Assembly: GCA_024275635.1 (NCBI GenBank)
Contig: JAJRYT010000151.1
Location: forward strand, 1-64,000
Length of the DNA stretch: 64,000 nucleotides
Origin: Chloroflexota bacterium
Lineage (GTDB): Bacteria > Chloroflexota > Anaerolineae > Promineifilales > Promineifilaceae
Reading direction: 5' to 3'
Position 1 is the stretch's first letter. The number at the start of each line of letters is the position of its first letter. Below are positions 37,951 through 47,100 of this stretch, in pieces. The position numbers and the translations under genes were made by a program. The notes under the pieces are model-generated. The model saw nothing but the letters and a program-made list of their open reading frames with translations. It was not told the origin of the DNA and did not search any database.

Positions 37951-40085
37951 TTGCTTATGCGTCGTTTTTGGCAACAACACCGCGTGACGGTAACGGCCGT
38001 CTTCACCGCCATCATCGCCATCATCCTCTACTGGCCCAGCCTGCGCCTGCCGGTCATCTACGACTCCCTGCTCCACATCCGCATCAGCGACGATTTGACC
38101 CTGGCCAACGTCTGGCTGCCCACGCAAAAATTTGGCTTCTACCGCCCACTCACCTTTGTCCCGCTTATCCTCATCCAGAAACTGTTCGGCGCTTATCCCA
38201 ATTGGCTCTTACACGGCCTTAACGTCGCCCAACACGGTCTGAACGCCGCCCTACTTTTCCTGCTGGCCTGGCGGCTGTGGCATAATTGGACACGCGCCTT
38301 TATCGTTGGGCTGTTGTTTGCCCTGTTCCCCTTCTCCTTCCAGGCCATCGCTGTCTACGGTCACAACGTCCACCCGGCCACAACGGGACTGATTTTGTTG
38401 GGCCTGCACACATACCTGAAGGCAGAAGGCGGAAGGCAGAAGGCAGAAGCTCCCCATTCCCCATTCCTCATTCCTCATTCCTCATTCCTCATTCCTCATT
38501 CCTCATTCTTCATTCCTCATTCCTCATTCCTCATTCCTCATTCCTCATTCTTCTGGTGGGCCGTCACCGGCTTCATTTCCTCATCGCTCTGCTCAGCCAT
38601 GAATCGGCCATTCTCTTCGGCGCATTCGCCGCCCTCGTTCACTGGAACCGCCACCCCCATTCCTCCTTCCGTCTTTCTCGTTCCTCATTCCTCATCCCTC
38701 GTTCTTCATTTCGCCTTCAGCCCTGGATGATTTTTCTGCTGTTGGGTGTTGTGTATGCCGTTGGCTACCAGTTTTTGCCCATCAGCGCCGCGCCGCAGGG
38801 GGCGGATGGCGGCGGAGGCAGTTTGTGGCTGCGGTTGTTATACCTGCTGCAAGCGGCGGCGTATCCGTTTACCTGGCTGGCCCACCTTTTGCCGGATGTG
38901 CCTGCCCAACCGCTGATTTTGGGGAGTACGGCCGTTACCCTTTTCCTCACCCTCTGGGCCGCCCGCCGCCGCCAGAACTGGCTGCCCCTCCTGCTGGGCT
39001 GGGGTTGGTGGGGGCTGGCCTCCGCCCTCATCGCCATCCCCCTGCCCACCGGCTACTTACTGCGCGGGCCGCGTTTGCTCTACCTCGGTTCGGTAGGGCT
39101 GGCGCTGGCGTGGGGAACGATAGGGGGAAGGGGGAAGTGCAAAGTGCGAAGGGGGAAGGGGGAAGGGGGAAGTGCGAAGTGGGTGTCCGTTCTCAATCCT
39201 CAATCTTTAACCCTTAATCTCCTGTTGGCTTTCATCCTCCTCACCAACTGGCAGTTTGTACGCGGGAAGTTGGGCGATTATGCGGAATTAACCGGCCCGG
39301 TGACGGCCGTGCAGGCAGTGATGGCGGAACGGCCGTCATCCGAAGGCGTCATCCTCGTCAATCTGCCCCAATGGCTCTCACCGCCGCGCAACACCTATGC
39401 CCTCGGCGGCGAATTTGTCGCCATGCTGGGCAACTACCTGTTCGCCGACGAGTTGATCCGCGAAAACGCCGGCCCCTATCCCGTTTACCCTGTCGTCGTC
39501 CCCGATTTGTTAGACGATCCGGCCTACCATTACGGCCTGCACAACGAGAGCAGCTTTCGCGGCGGCGCGGCGGCCGCCTTACCCATCCCCGGCGATTGGG
39601 CGGACGGCGGGAGCCAGTTATTCATCATCCGTTACCGGGGCACAGGCCTGCAAACTGTTCATGCCGGCGGCTTCCAGCCCGATGGTACCCGGCTGGGGCT
39701 GGCCGCTTTTGGCCCGTATGAACTGACGGCGGCCAATGCGGTTTGGTGTAACGATCGTGTACAGGCCAAACTGGACTGGCGGCTAACCGGCCCGGCAGCG
39801 CCCACGACCTCCCTGTTTGTGCAGCTGCTAGCGGAAGACGGCCGTCTCATCGCCCAGGCCGATGGCCCGCCGCTCGGTCTGCGCCCCGATTTAACGGCCG
39901 TTCCGCCCGGCTGGGTAATCAATGACCAGCGCACCCTTGAATTGGCCAAACCAGGGGCGCCGCATCAGCTTCTCGTCGGCGTGTACGATTTTGTCAGCGG
40001 CGCGCGGGCAACGGCCGTAGACGGCCGGGGCAATCCCCTGCCCGACAACGCCCTGCGCCTGCCGGTGACGTCCTGCCCCCGTTAA
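37951..40085 (+). CDS. Polytopic membrane protein split in two frames at a heptanucleotide tract
   Basis: The N-terminal part (from ATG 37951) has several membrane helices and YRPLTFVPLILIQK, as in TPR/GT-C-type mannosyltransferase relatives. It runs into 13 tandem heptanucleotides at 38462-38552 and then stops at 38730. The continuation (LLSHESAILFGAF, more helices, and a soluble C-terminal domain with DRVQAKLDWRL) is in the other frame and ends at 40085. One extra heptad, or the loss of two, would give a single frame of about 713 residues. Because WWAVTGF just after the tract is in the upstream frame, a separate slip near 38575-38590 is also possible. The function is probably envelope glycan assembly. 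Confidence 0.75.
38462..38552 (+). repeat. Tandem heptanucleotide tract inside a gene (13 units)
   Basis: Six CATTCCT, one CATTCTT, five CATTCCT and one CATTCTT, end to end. The tract has no stop in any frame and encodes the same HSSFLIP heptapeptide in all three. Degenerate copies follow at about 38660-38715, and GGCAGAA heptads precede it at 38420-38450. Confidence 0.95.
39124..39181 (+). repeat. Purine-rich heptad repeat inside a gene
   Basis: GGGGGAA and GTGCGAA heptads alternate in the coding region of the split membrane protein, in a loop after a predicted helix. They are translated as a Gly/Lys-rich stretch (WGTIGGRGKCKVRRGKGE). Confidence 0.8.
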
Positions 40086-40212
40086 AACGGCCGTCCCCCC
40101 CTACCCATTTTCTGCAAAAATGCCCCCTGCCGGGGGGCATGGCGCGGCCATGCCCCTACCATACCGATCTGACGTAGGGGTTTGGCATTGCCAAACCCAA
40201 ATCGGTGACAAC

Positions 40213-40587
40213 TTATTCGTACGCCTCATTGGCGAGACCATTGTAATCTCGGCGATTATTGCGTAAGATTAGGGACCCATGCGCCGGCGCAGCAGCATAG
40301 TTAACAGGGTGCCATGCTGCTAATTGAGCCGGACGGACACCTTGTGGTAACCCTAAAATAGGGTCAGCGTGTATTCCTGATCAATCAACTGCATCAGCGT
40401 TAGATTGAGCGGCGATTCGCCAGCGGGTTGCTAGGAGATCCAATTTACGTACCTGGGCCGCCCGTACATTTTCTGCATCATGTGCGGTTTTAATCTCTTG
40501 CCTGGGCAAGACCCGATTGATGGCTTCGACATGGCGTTCCTAGCAAAACTTGTTTTCTGCTTCTATTTCACGTAATCTGTATTTCAT
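40213..40587 (-). pseudogene. Degraded unknown gene with two in-frame stops
   Basis: A 125-codon frame starts MKYRLREIEAENKFC, has TAG at codon 16 and TGA at codon 69, and ends at TAA. Between the stops it is free of frameshifts and has a charged helical character (VEAINRVLPRQEIKTAHDAE), then LAAWHPVNYAAAPAHGS. I do not recognise the family. The preserved frame suggests recent loss of function or an unusual reading of stops. Positions 40588-40782 hold nothing recognisable. Confidence 0.45.
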
Positions 40588-40782
40588 AAAGACAGACTCC
40601 GAGCGCTGTCAGTTTGGGCGCTAACTATTTTCCTCAGAATGCTGCCTTTTGTCTTATTTGAAAGGTATTATCCCTAAGCCCCCGCCTTGACGCGCATACC
40701 TCAACCGCTATAATCCACTTGTGCAGATATAATTCACCACAGATTGCTTAGAATCCATTCGCTACTAAACTGCGAACACATC

Positions 40783-41143
40783 CTTATATTTATGGCTCTT
40801 TAGGATTTCGCGGGGTCGAGGAAAGAATCTGACACGAATGACACGAATAGCACGAATAATAAGAAATTTCGGCATGGTTCAAAACTCGGTTTTGCATCTT
40901 TACAAATCGGCTTTGCGTTCGACCAGCGCTATGCATTGCAAATGCACGGTGGAGAGAAAAACCCGTTGAAAACGGGTTGAAACGCGCTCAAACCGGGTCT
41001 TTAGCGCGTTTCAACGCACTTTTGGAATTGTAAAGATGATTTTGTCAAAAATGAACCACGCCGAAAATTCGTGCCATTCGTGTCAAAAAATTAACCATCC
41101 GGTGAACCAACCACGCGAAATCCCGGAGACCCATATTTATAAG
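40783..41143. repeat. 361-bp imperfect long inverted repeat
   Basis: The two ends (CTTATATTTATGG...GGATTTCGCG and its complement ending at 41143) match over about 30 bp. Further in, ATTCGTG units, GGTTCA...AAA..CATCTTTACAA and their complements also pair. The centre has smaller hairpins such as AACCCGTTGAAAACGGGTT and GCGCG..CGCGC. The whole unit could fold into one rod, as DNA cruciform or RNA. It ends 38 bp before release factor 1, inside its likely leader. Confidence 0.75.
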
Positions 41144-41181
41144 CAACAACTCACAACAAACAGTTAAAACTGGAAGAAAAA

Positions 41182-42252
41182 ATGCTCGACAAAATAGCAA
41201 AAGTTGTCGCTCGTTTCGATGAAATCGAAAGACAGATGGCCGATCCTATTGTCCTGGCCGATCATATGAAGCTAACGGAATTGGCCCAGGAACGGTCAGA
41301 AATGGCTGCTTTGGTGGAAGCTTACCATCAACATCAAACTTTATCCCAGGAATTGGTTGACGCCCGCGAATTAGTCGCTATGGAAGATGACGACGATATG
41401 ATCGCGCTGGCTGAAGATGAGATAGAGGCGCTTACCGCAAAGTTAGAACATTTGAAACAACGAATGCGTACCCTGCTCATTCCCAAAGACCCGCGCGATA
41501 ACAAAAACGTCTACATTGAGATCCGGGCCGGGGCCGGCGGGAATGAGGCTGGTATCTTCGCCGCTGATTTGCTGCGCATGTATTCGCGGTATGCCGAAGC
41601 ACGCAAGTGGAAAACTGACATTGTGGACGAGAGCCGCACCGGCGTGGGCGGCTATAACAAAGTGATCTTGGCGGTTAAAGGCAAGGGCGCATACTCTCGG
41701 TTTAAGTTCGAAAGCGGCGTCCATCGTGTACAACGTGTGCCAACCACCGAATCTCAGGGGCGTATTCACACCAGTACAGCGACCGTCGCCGTCATGCCCG
41801 AAGTGGATGCGGTGGAAATTACGTTAGATGAGCGCGACCTGGAAATTACCTCTACGTTCTCCTCTGGCCCTGGGGGACAGCATATGCAAAAAAATGCGAC
41901 GGCCGCACGCATTGTACACAAGCCCTCCGGTCTCTCTGTCAAAATTCAATCGGAGCGCAGCCTGATGCAAAACAAGCAGTTGGGCATGGCCATTATCCAG
42001 GCGCGGCTGCAAGAGATGGAAGAAGCCAAGCAACATGCGGAGCTGTAGGCGAATCGGAAATCGCAAGTAGGCAGCGGCGACCGCAGCGAGAAGATTCGCA
42101 CGTACAACTACCCCCAAAGCCGGGTTACCGATCACCGAGTCGGCTTCACCAGCCATAACCTCTCGGCCGTGATGGATGGCAACCTGGACCCGTTTGTTGA
42201 TGCACTGACTATTGCTGACCAGGCAGAAAAGCTGGCAGCGGTTGAGAATTAA
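41182..42252 (+). CDS. prfA: Peptide chain release factor 1 with an in-frame UAG at codon 289
   Basis: RF1 reads UAA and UAG at the ribosome. The frame from ATG 41182 to TAA 42250-42252 is 357 codons, exactly the usual RF1 length, and all conserved blocks are present: [14 protein letters not shown] (codon-recognition PxT, here PTT at 187-189), [10 protein letters not shown] (GGQ at 231-233) and [17 protein letters not shown]. One TAG at 42046-42048 interrupts it, in AEL-stop-ANRKSQ, where Gln or Glu (CAG, GAG) would be one base away. The 288-residue product keeps GGQ and PTT but lacks the last 67 residues. RF1 is essential in most bacteria, so this is readthrough, an error, or loss backed by another copy. 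Confidence 0.92.
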
Positions 42253-42268
42253 GAAAAAAGGCAAGGAT

Positions 42269-42733
42269 ATGACGGAACTTACTTACCAACCACGCGGACT
42301 TTATTTTGAGGATTTTGCGATTGGGCAAAAGGTATTAACCGCCGGGCGTACGATTACAGAAGCCGATATTGTCATGTTTGCCGGATTATCGGGTGACTTT
42401 AATCAGATTCACACGGATGCGGCATATTCGGCCAATTATATGTTTGGGCAACGCATTGCTCATGGGCTACTAGTGCAGTCTATCGCCACCGGGCTGGCGG
42501 TGCGAACGGGGGTGATTGAAGGAACGGTGCTGGCTTTCCGCGAGTTGAGCGCTAAGTTTAGTTTGCCCACGTTCATCGGGGATACGGTTCATGTGGAGAT
42601 TGAGATTACGAAAAAGAAACGTCTGAAACGATTGGGGGGGGGGAATATCACGATGAAATACAGTGTGCTCAACCAGGAAGGTAAGGTTGTCCAGCGTGGC
42701 GATTGGATTATGTTGGTGAAATCGCGGGAATAG
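42269..42733 (+). CDS. MaoC-like dehydratase (hot-dog fold)
   Basis: 154 residues from ATG 42269 (AAGGCAAGGAT upstream). The R-hydratase signature is clear: GRTITEADIVMFAGLSGDFNQIHTD, with catalytic Asp and His, then GQRIAHGLLVQS. It hydrates enoyl-CoA or a related thioester in fatty acid or hydroxyalkanoate metabolism. It begins 16 bp after the full-length end of prfA and may be cotranscribed; readthrough in prfA could affect its coupling. Confidence 0.88.
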   Translation: MTELTYQPRGLYFEDFAIGQKVLTAGRTITEADIVMFAGLSGDFNQIHTDAAYSANYMFGQRIAHGLLVQSIATGLAVRTGVIEGTVLAFRELSAKFSLPTFIGDTVHVEIEITKKKRLKRLGGGNITMKYSVLNQEGKVVQRGDWIMLVKSRE

Positions 42734-42747
42734 GATAAGAGTGGTGA

Positions 42748-45700
42748 ATGATGAGTGATGAGCGGGATGGATTGGCTAATGGCGAGGAAGAAGAGTCGAA
42801 TAGCCAATCAGAGCAACAGTCAACGCCGGTAGATACGGAACAGGATAAGGGGGAAACGGAAACAGTCTCGCTGTTGGATTTGATGGCAGCAGCGAATGAC
42901 GATTTGGCCGTTCCTGCCGATGATGAAGAAACGGCCGATCTCTCCCTCGCCCCTTCCCCTGATAAACCTAAACCAACTCCGCTGCCCCTCTCGGCTGAAG
43001 AATTGACGCCACCGCGGGAACGGCCGTTAGTCCACGACCCCGACGCCACCGACATCCAACTCAGCGTCGCCTTCCCCGGCAGCGAACCGCCCCTCTCCGA
43101 AGCGCCGACACAACTATTCCAGCCCATCCGGCAACCCAAACCAGACCCTGAACCATCAACAGAAGAAAACGCGCCCACCATCGCCCACCGGCCTTTGCCA
43201 ACCCAACCGCCGGTGCGAGAACAGCCACATGCCACGCCCACGCCGCCCGTTATCCGCGACCAATCCCCCACAACCAAAGTCGCTATCCCTAAACAGTCGC
43301 GCCCCGTCCACCCCAGACCGCAAACACGCCGCCGCCGCAATTGGCGCGGCTGTTTCACCCGCGCCCTCCTCATCATCGTCATTTTGGGCATTGCCGGAGT
43401 AGCCTTTGCCGTCATCGGGGCCGCGCTGGGCTACCAGGCCATCGCCAGCGATTTACCCGAACCAACTGAACTTATCGAGCGCGCCAGCGATTTTGAAACC
43501 GCCCGTATCTATGACCGGGATGGCAACCTGCTGTACGCACTCATTGATCCCAATGCCGGTGACCGCACCCGTGTTTCGCTGGATCAAATTTCGCCCCATC
43601 TCATCAACGCCACCATCGCCACTGAAGATGCGCGCTTTTACGAAAACCCCGGCTTTGATCCCATCGGCATTGCCCGCGCCATCATTCAGGCGGCGCAAGA
43701 ACGAGAATTTGTGTCTGGAGCCAGCACCATCACACAGCAGTTAGTGCGCGCCGTTTTACTGGATGAAGATGAGCGTACCGAACGTACTTTCACGCGCAAA
43801 GTACGCGAGATCATTCTGGCCGCCGAATTGTTCCGCACTTATGATAAACAGACGATTTTAGAGTTATATCTAAACGAAATTTATTACGGTAACCGCGCCT
43901 ACGGCATTGAAGCCGCCGCCCAAACTTACTTCAACAAATCAGCAGCCAATTTAACACTGACAGAAGCGTCGCTGTTGGCCGGACTGCCTCAAGCTCCGGC
44001 GCTCTGGGACCCATACACCGCTCCGGAAAAGGCGATTGGCCGCCAGGGGGAAGTCCTTTTCCTGATGAAGGAAGGGGGGTATATCACGATTGATGAGGCG
44101 AATGCCGCATTAGATGAAATGAACTTGCGTCTCTATAACATGACGCCGCCGGTGGTGACGATTAAACATCCCCATTTCACGGTGACCGTGCTGCAGCAGG
44201 CGGAGGAACTGCTGGGATCGCAGGCGATTTAGCGCGGCGGGCTGCGGATTGAGACGACGCTTGATCCGGCAGCGCAACGACTGGCAGAGGAGACGATTGC
44301 CGCCAACCGGGGCGCCATTAACGCTGCTGGAGCCAATAACGCCGCGCTGGTCGCCCTCAAACCGGATACGGGCGAGATTTTGGCATTGGTGGGCAGCCTG
44401 GATTTTAATGATGAAACGATAGACGGGCAGGTAAACATGGCCCTGTCGCCGCGGCAGCCCGGCTCAACGATTAAACCGCTTGTTTATTTATCGGCAATGG
44501 AAAAGGGGTGGACGCCCTCTACGCTGATTTGGGATGTACCCACGCAGTTCCCGAATGGTACAAACCCGCCGTATGCGCCGAAGAATTATGATGATGAATT
44601 TCATGGGCCGCTGCGGTTACGGTCGTCTCTGGGCAACTCCTACAATATCACCGCCGTCAAAGCGCTGGAATTCGTCGGCGTCTGCAATTTCATCGCCAAC
44701 GTACAAAAACTAGGGCTAACCTCGCTGCAAGATGAAGGCTGTGCTGAAGTAGGCCAACCGCGCAATTATGGATTAGCCCTCTCGCTGGGCGGCGGCGAAA
44801 TTACGCCGCTGGAAATGGCGGCCGCTTTTGGCGCTCTGGCAAACCAGGGACGTTATCTGGAACCCTATGCGCTGGCGCGCATTGAAAATCGGCAGGGGAT
44901 TGTTTTGTTTGAACATACGCCTCCCGATCCGGCGGCGGCCCAGGTGGTACGGCCGGAACATGCCTACCTGCTCAGTCATATTTTATCGGATAATGACGCC
45001 CGCCAGCCGGAGTTTGGCATTAACAACAATCTAGTGATTGCCGGCCATCGCGCCGTGGCCAAGACGGGCACATCGGGCACGGATCAGTTTGATGTGCGCG
45101 ACGCCTGGACGATTGGGTTTACGCCGTATGTGGTCACGGCCGTGTGGAGCGGCAACACCAATAACCAACCCATCGGAACCGGGCAGTCCGGCTACCGTGT
45201 CGCTTCCCCCATTTGGAACAGTTTTATGACCCAATACCACGTCGATAAGCCGCCGCTTGATTTTGTACGGCCGCCAGGCATTGTGGAAATTGAAATTTGC
45301 GCTGATTCCGGCGCTCGCCCCGGCCCAGGCTGTGCCAACCGCCGTCTGGAACTGTTTGCCGGCGATCAACCACCGCAGGATGCCGACCAGGACTTTATTC
45401 AGAAAACGGCCGTTGATCTGTGGACAAATTTACGGGCTACCGCCGCCTGTCCCGATGCCGTGTATGACGCCAGTTTCTTTACCCTGCTGGTTAACGGCAA
45501 TGAGAGCGTGCGCGGTCGGGAACAGGCAGCGGCCAAACAATGGCTGGAACAAACCTCGGCCGGGCGGGCGTGGGCCAATAGTCGCAATATCGGCGTTCCT
45601 TTGCGTCTGCCACCTACACAAACCTGTGAAGATCAGCCCCGGCCTTTGGTAACGATTACGCAGCCGGGGACAGGGGCAGAGATCATTGATACGGTTGAAA

Positions 45701-46152
45701 TTTGGGGATCGGCCAGGTCGCCTAATTTCAATGGTTACCTGGTGGAATATGGCCTGGGCGAGAACCCTGGCGGGTGGGGGCTGGTTCAGGAACGGCAGCC
45801 AAACGAGGTGGATAACGGCCGTTTAGCTACCTGGGATACGTCGCCAATCCAGCTATTTGGCGCTATTACACTACGGGTCGTTATTTTTGGGCCGGATAAT
45901 CCCTACACGCTGGAAGATGATCCCGTTTCGCTGGAAACGCGCACGCTGCTCACCTTGCTAAAGCCATCGCCGACGCCCACAGCTACAGCGACAAACACGC
46001 CCACGGCCACAGCGACGCCAACGGTGACAGCAACCAGCACGGCCACACCCATTGCGACTAAATCGGAAATAACGCCCATTGCTTCCAGCACACCGGCAGT
46101 TACCAGCACTTTACCGCCAACGCCGCCCATAACACCAACGCCAGCGCCATAG
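42748..46152 (+). CDS. Class A penicillin-binding protein (PBP1A type) with in-frame UAG at codon 495
   Basis: One 1134-codon phase encodes a long disordered cytosolic N-terminus (1-200), a membrane helix (about 207-235), the transglycosylase domain (ATEDARFYENPG, GASTITQQLVRA), the link GGLRIETTLDP, and the transpeptidase domain with SxxK in GSTIKPL, SxN in SLGNSYN and KTG in KTGTSGT, plus a Thr/Pro-rich tail. TAG at 44230-44232 interrupts it in GSQAI-stop-RGGLR, where homologues usually have Tyr; TAC or TAT is one base away. Without readthrough a transglycosylase-only protein would result. No frameshift is present. Confidence 0.88.
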
Positions 46153-46336
46153 CCGTAACCAACCACCATTACAAACCATTCTTTCACTCCTTTTATTCGC
46201 AACTTTCACACACAAAGCTACCAAAGCTGGCTACAATCTGTTATCGTCATACATTTCGCCTAGTGGAACTTATGCTGTCGACTCGGCGTTACCAGTTTAA
46301 TATCATCGACGATTACATTGATTCTTTACACGTAAA

Positions 46337-47068
46337 ATGACGCGACATAAACACATTACGGCCGTACTTTTTGATTGGGATCTTACTCTGGCCCATGTTA
46401 TCGGCATCAAAACATTCAGCGAGCGGTTACAGGCAATATTCCATGCGGGAGGTTTGGATTTCCCGTTAGCCTCTATTGAGGCAGCCATGCGCAGTCATCA
46501 CGTAGATACGGCCGCGCTCAAACTCCCCATTCTCCCTGGCGTCCCCCAGACACAACAAGATATTGCTAATTACTATAAAGAAATCCTGTGGCGTATGGGC
46601 TATGTCAACGATGATCCTGCTTTGTTCGATTATCTTTACAACGTCTTTGCGGAACTGCCCCTCACCCTGTATGAGGCAGCGCTGCCTGTACTGCAGCAAT
46701 TACAACAAAAGGGGTTCACGCTTGGCATCATCACCAATCATTCCCGTTTAATTCGCCCGGTAGCGAGCCGGTACGTTGGGGAATACATTCCATCTGAACA
46801 CATCATTATCAGCCAGGAAATCCAACTGAACAAACCATCCCCATCTATCTTCCGCTATGCGGCCACTCAATTGCGGGTTCCGCCAGCTAACTGCCTGTTC
46901 GTTGGCGATAATTTATATGTGGATGCCATTGGAGCCGTGCAGCAAGGCGGATTTGCGATGGGATTATGGGTTGATCGCAAACAAAATGGCGAGGCAAAAC
47001 GGCCGTTACCAGAAAATGTGCATCGTATCACATCTCTGATCCAGGTATTGGACTTCGTCCAGATGTAA
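46337..47068 (+). CDS. HAD-family hydrolase
   Basis: 243 residues with the HAD motifs LFDWDLTL (nucleophile Asp), ITNHS (motif II), NKPSPSIF (motif III Lys) and FVGDNLYVDAIGA (motif IV). The cap is of the phosphoglycolate-phosphatase/haloacid type. It is probably a cytosolic phosphatase of a small metabolite. The substrate cannot be read from the context; neighbours are a PBP and an ABC exporter on the opposite strand. Confidence 0.88.
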   Translation: MTRHKHITAVLFDWDLTLAHVIGIKTFSERLQAIFHAGGLDFPLASIEAAMRSHHVDTAALKLPILPGVPQTQQDIANYYKEILWRMGYVNDDPALFDYLYNVFAELPLTLYEAALPVLQQLQQKGFTLGIITNHSRLIRPVASRYVGEYIPSEHIIISQEIQLNKPSPSIFRYAATQLRVPPANCLFVGDNLYVDAIGAVQQGGFAMGLWVDRKQNGEAKRPLPENVHRITSLIQVLDFVQM

Positions 47069-47100
47069 ACGGATTACGCGACACGGAACACGGTTCGCCC

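Noticed and set aside
38462-38552. A CRISPR array or signal peptide repeat
   Set aside because: The units are contiguous heptamers with no spacers, and no cas genes are near.
42708-43415. A 235-codon minus-strand frame opposite the PBP N-terminus
   Set aside because: The plus-strand frame continues into clear PBP domains; the opposite frame is low-complexity (Ser/Gly-rich).
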